A stretch of DNA of 64,000 nt from Streptococcus mitis (GTDB taxonomy: Bacteria > Bacillota > Bacilli > Lactobacillales > Streptococcaceae). Positions 44,214 to 54,210 of this stretch are shown here, one piece after another; the first letter of the stretch is position 1; every line of letters begins with the position of its first letter. The stretch is from NCBI RefSeq assembly GCF_000722765.2, contig NZ_CP028415.1, positions 440,501-504,500 on the forward strand, read 5' to 3'. The notes under the pieces are model-generated. The model worked only from the letters and a program-made list of their open reading frames with translations. It was not told where the DNA came from and did not search any database. Position numbers and translations under genes: made by a program.

Positions 44214-44583
44214 TTACAACAATGCCTCAAACTCAGCGACGGTCATACCCAATTGTTCACTCGCAAATTCGGAAGTTAGAACATGTTGGCGTACTAAATC
44301 TAGAAAGGTAAAGATTTTTCCACGTTCTAAACCTTGTTCAATACCTTGTTCCAGCCCCTCTGCCCTAGCAGTTTCCAAGGCATAGTCCTGTGCTAACAAG
44401 GCTTGTTCTTCTCTCATACGTAGTTGACTAAACATTTTCCTGTCCTCCTCGGACCAGCTCTTGTAGTCCAGCAGTTGGTCTGCTTGACTGATGACTCGCT
44501 CGGGTTGTTGGGTAAAGGGTTTATTCCCAAAAAACTCCAACCAGGGCTTGCGAACCTCGTCTTTGCTGGTTTCTCTGTATTTG
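44214..44583 (-). pseudogene. Rpn nuclease 3'-segment duplicate, copy 2
   Basis: Matches the C-terminal third of the adjacent rpn gene: KYRETSKDEVRKPWLEFFGNK, then SQADQLLDYKSW and REEQALLAQDYALE. It then diverges in the Q/E/G coiled tail (EGLEQGIEQGLERGKIFTFLDLVRQ) and ends VAEFEALL. The frame is open for 109 codons but is shifted relative to the intact gene and lacks a proper start, so it is an unexpressed cassette. Confidence 0.78.
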
Positions 44584-44590
44584 TTAGGTC

Positions 44591-45493
44591 TTATTTATAA
44601 TGGTTCTTCAATAGCGCTTCAAACTCTGCTACTGACATACCCAGTTGCTGACTCGCAACCTCCGAAGTCAGAAGACCTTGACGAACCATATCTAGGAAAG
44701 CAAAGACTCTTCCTTCAACTTTCCCACGCTCCAATCCTTTTTCTTCGGCTCGTTCCAAGGCATAGTCCTGTGCTAACAAGGCTTGTTCTTCTCTCATACG
44801 TAGTTGACTAAACATTTTCCTGTCCTCCTCGGACCAGCTCTTGTAGTCCAGCAGTTGGTCTGCTTGGCTGATGGCTCGCTCGGGTTGTTGGGTAAAGGGT
44901 TTATTCCCGAAAAACTCCAACCATGGTTTACGAACTTTGTCTTTGCTGGTTTCTCTATATTTTTTTAATTCCAAGAATGCCATCTTGACCAGATGGTTTT
45001 CCTGACCGTTGTTTGTAATTGTTAAGACCTCACCTGTCGTATCCTCTCGCATGCTAAAACTATGAAAAGCCAAGTCATCTGAGAAATAATTGCTATCCAC
45101 AATAGCTATCGCATAAACAGGTGCAATGTGTTTGTAACTCTGGTGAGTGTTTCCTTCTTGCTGGCGAATTTGTTCTAGATTTTGATTGACCTGACTACAC
45201 AAGTAAGCCCACAGGCGATTAATGAAAAAATTCTGATGATGCACCTGAATCTCAATGATAACCTGTGTCCCATTATCTAGTTCAGCTAAAACATCTATAC
45301 TGGTATAGAAATCCTGCGCTGAGTACGGCAGGGAAGGCAAGACATGAATATTACTTCCCTCTAAAATGGTCACATTTTTGGCTGGTAAGTCCAGCATATC
45401 GCGAATAAATTGACAAGTGATTTCTGGATTGCTAAAAATCTTCTTAGCAACCAAATCATTGGTCGGGCTGATGCCCGGATGACGTACAGTCAT
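44591..45493 (-). CDS. Rpn family PD-(D/E)XK nuclease/putative transposase
   Basis: 300 residues. N-terminal nuclease domain: SPTNDLVAKKIFSN, then SIDVLAELDNGTQVIIEIQVHHQ, which supplies the D-X(n)-E-X-Q/K active site. RLWAYLCSQVNQN, a conserved helix, follows. The C-terminal third holds an E/R/G-rich coil (AEEKGLERGKVEG) and a small helical end (LTSEVASQQLGMSVAEFEALL). Rpn/YhgA proteins are DNA endonucleases first noted as recombination-promoting and more recently linked to phage defence. RBS AAAGGAGAAGAAAT, with TATAAT only about 9 bases earlier, implying a very short leader. Two partial copies of its 3' end follow. Confidence 0.85.
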   Translation of the reverse strand: MTVRHPGISPTNDLVAKKIFSNPEITCQFIRDMLDLPAKNVTILEGSNIHVLPSLPYSAQDFYTSIDVLAELDNGTQVIIEIQVHHQNFFINRLWAYLCSQVNQNLEQIRQQEGNTHQSYKHIAPVYAIAIVDSNYFSDDLAFHSFSMREDTTGEVLTITNNGQENHLVKMAFLELKKYRETSKDKVRKPWLEFFGNKPFTQQPERAISQADQLLDYKSWSEEDRKMFSQLRMREEQALLAQDYALERAEEKGLERGKVEGRVFAFLDMVRQGLLTSEVASQQLGMSVAEFEALLKNHYK

Positions 45494-45629
45494 ATTTCTT
45501 CTCCTTTCATTATACCATAGTTTTAAATCTAGGTTTACTAGATTCTCTGTTACTATCTATTTATTCGGAAAGGAGAGGATAAATGAAATAGTAAATAAAA
45601 AAACAGCGGATAAGTAATAAATTTTAAGC

Positions 45630-46180
45630 TTATCTGTCTTCCCCGTTTATCTGATAACAAATGACATCCGTAATATAGACTTTTCTCTCCACCCTATTTG
45701 AAACAGTCTTTAGATAGGACATTCCAGCCTTTTCCATCACATGACCTGAAGCTGGGTTGAGACTGGCATATCGAGCCCTAACCTTTTGAAAGCCTACTTG
45801 AGTAAAACAAAAGTCAAAACAGCTTTTAAGGCCTCTGTCATAAGACCACGACCCCAATAGTTTTTTCCTAAAACATAGCCAATTTCACAACTCGAATTGG
45901 TCTCATCTATCTTAACGATGCTGATATCCCCTATCACTTGCTCTGGGTTTTCTTTGAGACAAATGGCCTATTTGTAATAGCTGGGATTGGTATAGGAGCC
46001 AACCCAATTACAAATCGAGTTTCGAATCACCTCAAGATTCGTATGGGGATCCCGAATGAAATAGGTCAAATTCTCAGCAGATAAAGCCCAATTCTGAAAC
46101 ATGGCTTCCGCATCACTCTCCACAAATCTTCTCAAAATCAAACGTTCTGTCTGTAACATTTGCGTATTGATAGATTTCAT
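45630..46180 (-). pseudogene. GNAT (RimJ/RimL-like) acetyltransferase, broken by a stop and a frameshift
   Basis: N-terminal part MKSINTQMLQTERLILRRF (start 46180, RBS GTGAGGCAACATC) runs to SYTNPSYYK, then a TAG (about 45968-45970) replaces the expected Trp codon. The frame continues through the acetyl-CoA loop (KNYWGRGLMTEALK) until a T tract in TTGACTTTTGTTT, which is one base short. The C-terminal part resumes in another frame (FCFTQVGFQKVRARYASLNPASG). Two independent lesions mean a dead gene. Confidence 0.85.
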
Positions 46181-46614
46181 GATGTTGCCTCACTTTCTGA
46201 TAGATGATTCTCAATTCAATCCCCATTGAAACTATAGTATATCGAGATAAGCTGTAGACGAATCAACTGGACCATTCACATTAATTTCTAAAAATACTTT
46301 AGAAGGTAATTCGGACTATTCTAGATTCAATTTATTAGACTTTCAGACGATAGGTTTGAGGGAGGAGAATCAAAAATTTCTATCTATTTATACTCAATGA
46401 AAATCAAAGAGCAAACTAGGAAACTAGCCGCAGGCTGCTCAAAACACTGCTTTGAGGTTGTAGATAAGACTGACGAAGTCAGTTACATATATAATCCAAG
46501 GCGACGTTGACGTGGTTTGAAGAGATTTTCGAAGAGTATTACCCTTCTTTCTTGCATTGCTTTTCTAGATATGCTACAGTTGTGGTAGCGATTATAAAAT
46601 AAAGGGAGCATGCT
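46181..46614. other. gene-free region containing repeat D and the axe leader
   Basis: No coding sequence is visible. The MITE-like copy D occupies 46390-46539. The remainder is AT-rich, with the axe RBS AAGGGAGCATGCT at the end. No clear promoter hexamers stand out. Confidence 0.6.
46390..46539 (+). repeat. MITE-like dispersed repeat, copy D (150 bp)
   Basis: Near full-length version: ATACTCAATGAAAATCAAAG, AAAACACTGCTTTGAGGTTG, GACTGACGAAGTCAG palindrome, GACGTGGTTTGAAGAG, end TTTTCGAAGAGTAT. Confidence 0.87.
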
Positions 46615-47595
46615 ATGAAAAATCCAGCTTTGTTAGAAGAAATCAAGACCTATAAAGGAAGGGATGAGGTTCCAGAAGACTTTGATGCTTTCTGGGATGA
46701 GGAAGTGAAAAAAGTTTCCACTCTTCCAGTCTACCAGTTGGAGGAAAGAAATTTCCACATTCCTCAGGTCAAGTGCTATGAGTTAACCTTTGAAGGAACC
46801 AATGAAGGCAAGGTTTATGCACGCGTCGTTCTTCCAAAGAGTGAGGAGAAGGTTCCGCTAATCTTCCATTTCCATGGTTATAAGGGACGTGGCTGGGACT
46901 GGGCTGATATGCTGGCCTATACTGTGGCTGGTTACGGTGTTGTTTCCATGGATGTGCGGGGGCAGTCAGGTTATTCGCAAGACGGTTTGCGTTCTCCTTT
47001 AGGAAATACAGTTAAGGGGCATATCATCCGTGGTGCTGTGGAAGGTCGGGATCATCTCTTTTATAAGGATGTTTATCTGGATATTTACCAGTTGATTGAG
47101 ATTATGGCCAGTCTGCCTCAGGTAGATGAGGAAAGACTTTCTAGCTATGGTGCTTCTCAAGGTGGTGCTCTAGCCTTGGTTGCGGCAGCACTCAATCCAC
47201 GGATTCAGAAAACAGTTACCATCTATCCCTTCTTGTCAGACTTCAGACGAGTGCTTGAGATTGGGAATACTAGCGAGGCTTACGACGAACTCTTCCGTTA
47301 TTTCAAGTTTCATGATCCTTTCCATGAAACTGAGGAAGATATCATGGCGACCCTGGCCTATATCGATGTGAAAAATCTTGCCCATCGTATCAAGGGTGAG
47401 GTTAAGATGATTACGGGCTTGGACGACGATGTTTGCTACCCTATTACCCAGTTTGCGATTTACAACCGTCTCACCTGTGATAAGGCCTATCGCATCATGC
47501 CTGAGTATTCTCACGAAGCCATGAATGTCTTTGTTAATGACCAAGTCTACAACTGGCTCTGCGGCAGTGAGATTCCTTTTAAATATGTGAAGTGA
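46615..47595 (+). CDS. axe: acetyl xylan esterase/cephalosporin-C deacetylase family hydrolase
   Basis: 326 residues. Alpha/beta-hydrolase of carbohydrate esterase family 7: oxyanion region HFHGYKGRGWDW, RGQSGYSQDG, nucleophile SYGASQGGALAL (Ser about 181), Asp in TGLDDDVCYP and His in YSHEAM. Deacetylates sugars. Next to the sialic acid genes it may remove O-acetyl groups from sialic acids or glycans before uptake or catabolism; this is inference from position. Confidence 0.92.
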   Translation: MKNPALLEEIKTYKGRDEVPEDFDAFWDEEVKKVSTLPVYQLEERNFHIPQVKCYELTFEGTNEGKVYARVVLPKSEEKVPLIFHFHGYKGRGWDWADMLAYTVAGYGVVSMDVRGQSGYSQDGLRSPLGNTVKGHIIRGAVEGRDHLFYKDVYLDIYQLIEIMASLPQVDEERLSSYGASQGGALALVAAALNPRIQKTVTIYPFLSDFRRVLEIGNTSEAYDELFRYFKFHDPFHETEEDIMATLAYIDVKNLAHRIKGEVKMITGLDDDVCYPITQFAIYNRLTCDKAYRIMPEYSHEAMNVFVNDQVYNWLCGSEIPFKYVK

Positions 47596-47660
47596 TGAAT
47601 GAGAGAGCCTAGTAGCTCTCTTTTTATAGTTCAGTAAAAATGATTTAATATAGATGACTC

Positions 47661-47761
47661 TCTGAAACTACTTTCAGAAACGGCTGTTCTATAAAATACT
47701 TTTGAAACTGAAATCTATTCTACCACAAAGTATTGAAAGCGCTTTAAAAATAATATATAAT
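47661..47761 (+). promoter_or_regulatory. nanE operon control region: NanR-like palindrome, cre and promoter
   Basis: TCTGAAACTACTTTCAGA (47661-47678) is a perfect palindrome of the TGAAA-N4-TTTCA type used by RpiR regulators. TTGAAA (-35, 47733-47738), 17-base spacer, TATAAT (-10, 47756-47761). The cre-like TGAAAGCGCTTTAA (47734-47747) overlaps the -35 box. The same order recurs at 53117-53215, so NanR and CcpA probably control both units; this is inferred. Confidence 0.75.
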
Positions 47762-47795
47762 GAACCCATAAGAACAAAGAAAAGGAGGAAAGAGG

Positions 47796-48494
47796 ATGCC
47801 ACAGATTAGTAAAGAAGCCTTGATTGAACAAATCAAAGATGGAATCATCGTTTCTTGTCAGGCCCTTCCTCACGAACCGCTTTATACAGAAGCGGGAGGA
47901 GTGATTCCCTTGCTGGTCAAAGCGGCTGAGCAAGGTGGAGCAGTCGGTATCCGAGCAAACAGTGTTCGCGATATCAAGGAAATCAAGGAGGTCACAAAAC
48001 TTCCAATCATTGGGATAATAAAACGAGATTATCCACCGCAAGAACCCTTCATCACGGCTACTATGAAAGAAGTTGATGAATTGGCAGAACTCGACATCGA
48101 GGTGATTGCTCTGGATTGTACCAAGCGTGAACGCTACGATGGTTTGGAGATTCAAGAGTTCATTCGTCAGGTTAAGGAAAAATATCCTAACCAGCTCTTG
48201 ATGGCTGATACTAGTACTTTCGAAGAAGGCATAGCAGCTGTTGAAGCAGGAATTGACTTTGTCGGAACAACCTTATCAGGATATACATCTTACAGTCCTA
48301 AAGTGGATGGTCCCGATTTTGAATTAATCAAAAAACTCTGTGATGCTGGCGTGGATGTCATTGCAGAAGGAAAAATTCATACACCAGAACAAGCCAAACA
48401 AATCCTAGGATATGGAGTAAGAGGCATTGTTGTTGGTGGCGCTATTACTAGACCAAAAGAGATCACAGAACGCTTCGTTGCTGGTCTTAAATAA
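47796..48494 (+). CDS. nanE: N-acetylmannosamine-6-phosphate 2-epimerase
   Basis: 232 residues, TIM barrel. Converts ManNAc-6-P to GlcNAc-6-P. Motifs [13 protein letters not shown] (start of barrel), [23 protein letters not shown] (catalytic Lys), [25 protein letters not shown] and [28 protein letters not shown]. First gene of the transporter unit behind the NanR/cre promoter. Confidence 0.96.
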   Translation: MPQISKEALIEQIKDGIIVSCQALPHEPLYTEAGGVIPLLVKAAEQGGAVGIRANSVRDIKEIKEVTKLPIIGIIKRDYPPQEPFITATMKEVDELAELDIEVIALDCTKRERYDGLEIQEFIRQVKEKYPNQLLMADTSTFEEGIAAVEAGIDFVGTTLSGYTSYSPKVDGPDFELIKKLCDAGVDVIAEGKIHTPEQAKQILGYGVRGIVVGGAITRPKEITERFVAGLK

Positions 48495-48536
48495 CACAAT
48501 CTCAAAACAGAGGAGAGTGGTGGATGCGTCGGATAA

Positions 48537-49937
<1,401 letters not shown>

Positions 49938-49955
49938 ACCCTAAACAGATTTTGT

Positions 49956-50000
49956 AGCCCCTTTTCCCTTTGCACACTTGTGTAAGAAAAGGGGGCTTTT
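49956..50000 (+). terminator. intercistronic hairpin after the binding-protein gene
   Basis: AGCCCCTTTT (49956-49965) pairs with AAAAGGGGGCT (49987-49997), then TTT. Probably lets more binding protein than permease be made. Confidence 0.78.
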
Positions 50001-50071
50001 ATTTAAAAGGTAAATCATCATTCTCTTAGGAGATTATCAATAAAAAAGAAAAGGAAAGAGAGGTGCCTACA

Positions 50072-50959
50072 GTGAAAGTTAATAAAATTCGTATGAGAGA
50101 AACTATTATTTCTTATGCTTTCCTAGCGCCAGTTTTATTCTTCTTCATTGTCTTCGTTTTAGTACCAATGATTATGGGATTCATCACAAGTTTCTTTAAC
50201 TACTCTATGACTAGTTTTGAATTTGTGGGCTTAGATAACTATATCCGTATGTTTAAAGATCCTGTCTTTACAAAATCTCTGATTAACACAGTTATTTTGG
50301 TTGTTGGATCTGTACCGATTGTTGTTCTCTTTTCGCTCTTTGTGGCGTCGCAAACCTACCATCAAAATGCTATTGCCAGATCCTTCTACCGTTTTGTCTT
50401 TTTCCTTCCTGTCGTAACAGGTAGTGTTGCCGTAACGGTTGTATGGAAATGGATTTATGACCCACTATCAGGTATCTTGAACTTTGTGCTTAAATCAAGT
50501 CATATTATTACTCAAAATATTTCATGGCTGGGAGACAAACACTGGGCATTGCTGGCAATTATGATTATCCTCTTGACAACTTCAGTTGGTCAACCAATCA
50601 TCCTTTATATAGCTGCTATGGGGAATATTGACAATTCACTGGTTGAAGCGGCTCGTGTAGACGGTGCAACTGAATTTCAAGTTTTCTGGAAGATTAAATG
50701 GCCAAGCCTTCTTCCAACAACTCTTTATATCGCAATCATCACAACAATCAACTCATTCCAAGTTTTCGCCTTGATTCAGCTTTTGACATCTGGTGGGCCA
50801 AACTACTCAACAAGTACCTTGATGTACTACCTGTACGAAAAAGCCTTCCAATTGACAGAATATGGTTATGCCAACACAATTGGTGTCTTCTTGGCAGTCA
50901 TGATTGCTATCGTAAGCTTTGTTCAATTTAAAGCACTCGGAAACGACGTAGAATACTAA
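50072..50959 (+). CDS. sugar ABC transporter permease 1
   Basis: 295 residues from the GTG at 50072 (MKVNKIRMRETI), preceded by AAGGAAAGAGAGG; a GTG three codons earlier would sit too close to that RBS. Six helices, EAA loop EAARVDGATEFQVFWKIKWPSL (about 203-225). MalF/UgpA-type partner of the following permease. Confidence 0.92.
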   Translation: MKVNKIRMRETIISYAFLAPVLFFFIVFVLVPMIMGFITSFFNYSMTSFEFVGLDNYIRMFKDPVFTKSLINTVILVVGSVPIVVLFSLFVASQTYHQNAIARSFYRFVFFLPVVTGSVAVTVVWKWIYDPLSGILNFVLKSSHIITQNISWLGDKHWALLAIMIILLTTSVGQPIILYIAAMGNIDNSLVEAARVDGATEFQVFWKIKWPSLLPTTLYIAIITTINSFQVFALIQLLTSGGPNYSTSTLMYYLYEKAFQLTEYGYANTIGVFLAVMIAIVSFVQFKALGNDVEY

Positions 50960-50974
50960 AGAAAGGAGACAGCT

Positions 50975-51814
50975 ATGCAATCTACAGAAAAAAAACCATT
51001 AACAGCCTTTACTGTTATTTCAACAATCATTTTGCTCTTGTTGACTGTGCTGTTCATCTTTCCATTCTACTGGATTTTGACAGGGGCATTCAAATCACAA
51101 CCTGATACAATCGTTATTCCTCCTCAGTGGTTCCCTAAAATGCCAACCATGGAAAACTTCCAACAGCTCATGGTACAAAACCCTGCTATGCAATGGATGT
51201 GGAACTCAGTATTTATCTCATTGGTAACTATGTTCTTAGTCTGTGCGACTTCATCTCTAGCAGGTTATGTATTGGCTAAAAAACGTTTCTATGGTCAACG
51301 CATTCTATTTGCTATCTTTATCGCTGCTATGGCGCTTCCAAAACAAGTTGTCCTTGTACCATTGGTACGTATCGTCAACTTCATGGGAATTCATGACACT
51401 CTTTGGGCAGTTATCTTGCCTTTGATTGGATGGCCGTTTGGTGTCTTCCTCATGAAACAATTCAGTGAAAATATCCCTACAGAGTTGCTTGAATCAGCTA
51501 AAATTGATGGTTGTGGTGAGATTCGTACCTTCTGGAGCGTAGCCTTCCCGATTGTGAAACCAGGATTTGCAGCCCTTGCAATCTTCACCTTCATCAATAC
51601 CTGGAACGACTACTTCATGCAGTTGGTTATGTTGACTTCACGTCAAAACTTGACCATCTCACTTGGGGTTGCGACCATGCAGGCCGAAATGGCAACCAAC
51701 TATGGTTTGATTATGGCAGGTGCAGCTCTTGCAGCCGTGCCAATCGTAACAGTCTTCTTAGTCTTCCAAAAATCCTTCACACAAGGTATTACTATGGGAG
51801 CGGTCAAAGGTTAA
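50975..51814 (+). CDS. sugar ABC transporter permease 2
   Basis: 279 residues, MalG/UgpE-type: six helices, EAA loop ESAKIDGCGEIRTFWSVAFPIV (about 172-193). RBS AAAGGAGACAGCT. No ATPase gene lies in the cluster, so the transporter must use a shared ATPase such as MsmK elsewhere, as known for pneumococcal sialic acid transporters. Confidence 0.93.
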   Translation: MQSTEKKPLTAFTVISTIILLLLTVLFIFPFYWILTGAFKSQPDTIVIPPQWFPKMPTMENFQQLMVQNPAMQWMWNSVFISLVTMFLVCATSSLAGYVLAKKRFYGQRILFAIFIAAMALPKQVVLVPLVRIVNFMGIHDTLWAVILPLIGWPFGVFLMKQFSENIPTELLESAKIDGCGEIRTFWSVAFPIVKPGFAALAIFTFINTWNDYFMQLVMLTSRQNLTISLGVATMQAEMATNYGLIMAGAALAAVPIVTVFLVFQKSFTQGITMGAVKG

Positions 51815-51827
51815 GAAAAGTAAACTA

Positions 51828-51959
51828 GTGTGTCAAGATTGCGGAAGTGGTCTTGGCATGCTATGGAAATATAGATGTTATAAGTGTCTACAAAATGTTG
51901 GGTATTTGCTTACCTTAGAGATTTTGTCAGACACTTATAAACTTAATTTACGATTTTAG
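51828..51959 (+). CDS. possible 43-aa zinc-ribbon peptide (uncertain)
   Basis: GTG start, 43 codons; CQDC and CYKC pairs 11 residues apart give a zinc-ribbon-like C-X2-C-X11-C-X2-C pattern. A weak AAGAAAAG sequence precedes it. The last third lies in a long hairpin (51878-51940), so either the RNA structure or the peptide, not necessarily both, is the selected feature. Confidence 0.3.
   Translation: MCQDCGSGLGMLWKYRCYKCLQNVGYLLTLEILSDTYKLNLRF
51878..51940. other. long inverted repeat between permease and YhcH-like gene
   Basis: TTATAAGTGTCT (51878-51889) with AGACACTTATAA (51929-51940), continued after a bulge by CAAAAT/ATTTTG; 24-base loop. No T run follows, so it is not a standard terminator; it may be an RNA-processing site or a small mobile-element remnant. 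Confidence 0.6.
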
Positions 51960-51986
51960 TTAACTATCAGAAACGAAGGAAACAGT

Positions 51987-52439
51987 ATGATTTTTGACGA
52001 TTTGAAAAATATTACCTTTTACAAAGGGATTCATCCCAATCTAGACAAGGCCATTGACTATCTCTACCAACACCGTAAAGATTCATTTGAACTAGGAAAG
52101 TATGAGATTGATGGAGATAAAGTCTTTCTAGTTGTTCAAGAAAATGTCCTCAATCAAGCTGAAAATGACCAGTTTGAACATCATAAGAACTATGCAGACT
52201 TGCATTTGCTGGTAGAAGGACATGAATATTCGAGTCACGGTTCACGTATCAAAGATGAAGCAGTAGCATTCGACGAAGCGAGTGACATTGGCTTTGTGCA
52301 TTGTCATGAACACTACCCACTCTTGTTGGGTTATCACAATTTTGCGATTTTCTTCCCAGGAGAACCACATCAGCCAAATGGCTACGCAGGGATGGAAAAG
52401 AAGGTTCGCAAATATCTCTTTAAAATTTTGATTGATTAA
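51987..52439 (+). CDS. YhcH/YjgK/YiaL family protein
   Basis: 150 residues. Cupin-like family with conserved Glu/His cluster: FELGKYEIDGDKVFLVVQE, FEHHKNYADLHLLVEGHE, and FFPGEPHQPNGY. Commonly encoded in sialic acid clusters, where it is thought to be a sugar anomerase. RBS GAAGGAAACAGT. Distance from the permease is 172 bases, containing the inverted repeat. Confidence 0.9.
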   Translation: MIFDDLKNITFYKGIHPNLDKAIDYLYQHRKDSFELGKYEIDGDKVFLVVQENVLNQAENDQFEHHKNYADLHLLVEGHEYSSHGSRIKDEAVAFDEASDIGFVHCHEHYPLLLGYHNFAIFFPGEPHQPNGYAGMEKKVRKYLFKILID

Positions 52440-52458
52440 AAAATCAGGAGGAGCAAAC

Positions 52459-53103
52459 ATGGCACAAAAAGGAGTAAGCCTTATCAAGGCAGCATTTGAT
52501 ACAGATAACTTTCTCATGCGTTTTAGTGAGAAGGTCTTGGATATCGTGACAGCCAATCTTCTTTTTGTCGTCTCTTGTTTGCCCATCGTGACGATTGGAG
52601 TGGCTAAAATTAGTCTCTACGAGACTATGTTTGAGATTAAGAAGAGCAGACGTGTGCCTGTCTTTAAAATCTATCTAAGAGCTTTCAAGCAAAATCTGAA
52701 GCTGGGTCTTCAGTTAGGTCTGCTTGAGTTGGGTATCATCTTATTAAGCCTTCTAGACCTCTATCTCTTCTGGGGGCAGACAGCTATGCCTTTCCAAATG
52801 GTAAAAGCTATTTGTCTAGGCGTTCTTATCTTCCTCACTATCGTGATGTTGGCTAGCTATCCCATAGCTGCGCGATATGATTTGACTTGGAAAGAAGTGC
52901 TACAAAAAGGACTTATCTTGGCAAGTTTTAACTTTCCTTGGTTCTTCCTCATGTTAGTTATTCTCTTTCTCATTGTGATGGTTCTTTATCTGTCCGCCTT
53001 CAGTTTACTTTTAGGTGGCTCAGCCTTCCTGCTTTTTGGGTTTGGGCTCTTGGTATTTCTCCAGACTGGATTGATGGAGAAAATTTTCGCAAAATACCAA
53101 TAG
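52459..53103 (+). CDS. DUF624 (YesL-like) membrane protein
   Basis: 214 residues from the ATG at 52459 (MAQKGVSLIKAAFD), RBS AGGAGGAGCAAAC; the frame upstream overlaps the YhcH-like gene. Five or so helices; YesL family start (FMRFSEKVLDIVTANLLFVVSCLPIVTIG). YesL-like proteins accompany sugar ABC transporters of this class, role unknown. Confidence 0.88.
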   Translation: MAQKGVSLIKAAFDTDNFLMRFSEKVLDIVTANLLFVVSCLPIVTIGVAKISLYETMFEIKKSRRVPVFKIYLRAFKQNLKLGLQLGLLELGIILLSLLDLYLFWGQTAMPFQMVKAICLGVLIFLTIVMLASYPIAARYDLTWKEVLQKGLILASFNFPWFFLMLVILFLIVMVLYLSAFSLLLGGSAFLLFGFGLLVFLQTGLMEKIFAKYQ

Positions 53104-53116
53104 GATGGCTTGTTTC

Positions 53117-53215
53117 TGAAACTACTTTCAAGCCATAAACATTTCAAAATTCATATCGAAACTAAAATCTAAGTATACACAAGATGTTGAAAGCGTTTTT
53201 TACAAGGTGTATACT
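53117..53215 (+). promoter_or_regulatory. lyase operon control region: NanR-like palindrome, cre and promoter
   Basis: TGAAACTACTTTCA (53117-53130), then TTGAAA (-35, 53187-53192), 17-base spacer, TATACT (-10, 53210-53215), with cre-like TGAAAGCGTTTTTT over the -35. Shares long stretches with 47661-47761, including GAAACTRAAATCTA. Confidence 0.75.
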
Positions 53216-53275
53216 AAACACGTAAAGAATAAATCCTGCTTTTAGCAGAAAAAAAGAAATCTTAGGAGAAAATCT

Positions 53276-54193
53276 ATGTCAGATTTAAAAAAATACGAAG
53301 GTGTCATTCCAGCCTTCTACGCATGTTATGATGATCAAGGAGAAGTAAGTCCAGAGCGTACGCGTGCCTTGGTTCAATACTTCATTGATAAAGGTGTTCA
53401 AGGTCTTTATGTCAATGGTTCTTCTGGTGAATGTATCTACCAAAGTGTTGAAGACCGCAAGTTAATCTTGGAAGAAGTCATGGCAGTTGCCAAAGGTAAG
53501 TTGACTATTATTGCCCATGTTGCTTGCAACAATACCAAGGATAGTATGGAACTGGCTCGCCACGCAGAAAGCTTGGGTGTAGATGCCATTGCAACAATTC
53601 CACCAATTTACTTCCGCTTGCCAGAATACTCAGTTGCCAAATACTGGAACGATATTAGTTCTGCAGCTCCAAATACAGACTACGTGATTTATAACATTCC
53701 TCAACTGGCAGGTGTTGCTTTGACTCCAAGCCTTTACACAGAAATGTTGAAAAATCCTCGTGTTATCGGTGTTAAGAACTCTTCTATGCCAGTCCAAGAT
53801 ATCCAAACCTTTGTCAGCCTTGGTGGGGAAGACCATATCGTCTTTAACGGTCCAGATGAACAGTTCCTAGGTGGCCGCCTTATGGGAGCAAAAGCTGGTA
53901 TCGGTGGTACTTATGGTGCGATGCCAGAACTCTTCTTGAAACTCAATCAGTTGATTGCGGGTAAAGACTTGGAAACAGCGCGTGAATTGCAATATGCTAT
54001 CAATGCAATCATTGGTAAATTGACTGCTGCACATGGAAATATGTACGGTGTGATTAAGGAAGTCTTGAAGATCAATGAAGGCTTGAACATTGGTTCTGTT
54101 CGTTCACCATTGACACCCGTGACTGAAGAAGATCGCCCAGTTGTAGAAGCAGCTGCAGCCTTGATTCGCGAAACTAAGGAGCGCTTCCTCTAA
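53276..54193 (+). CDS. npl: N-acetylneuraminate lyase (DapA/NanA family)
   Basis: 305 residues. TIM-barrel aldolase: GSSGECIYQS (sugar-binding GSSGE), YVIYNIPQLAG (catalytic Tyr in YNIP) and VIGVKNSS (Schiff-base Lys). Splits sialic acid to pyruvate and ManNAc. First gene of the lyase-kinase unit behind a NanR/cre-type promoter. RBS TTAGGAGAAAATCT. Confidence 0.95.
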   Translation: MSDLKKYEGVIPAFYACYDDQGEVSPERTRALVQYFIDKGVQGLYVNGSSGECIYQSVEDRKLILEEVMAVAKGKLTIIAHVACNNTKDSMELARHAESLGVDAIATIPPIYFRLPEYSVAKYWNDISSAAPNTDYVIYNIPQLAGVALTPSLYTEMLKNPRVIGVKNSSMPVQDIQTFVSLGGEDHIVFNGPDEQFLGGRLMGAKAGIGGTYGAMPELFLKLNQLIAGKDLETARELQYAINAIIGKLTAAHGNMYGVIKEVLKINEGLNIGSVRSPLTPVTEEDRPVVEAAAALIRETKERFL

Positions 54194-54210
54194 TCTATAA
54201 GGAGGTATTT

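Noticed and set aside
43860..44311. Plus-strand open frames over the Rpn cassettes
   Set aside because: They read the opposite strand of the duplicated Rpn segments and have no RBS.
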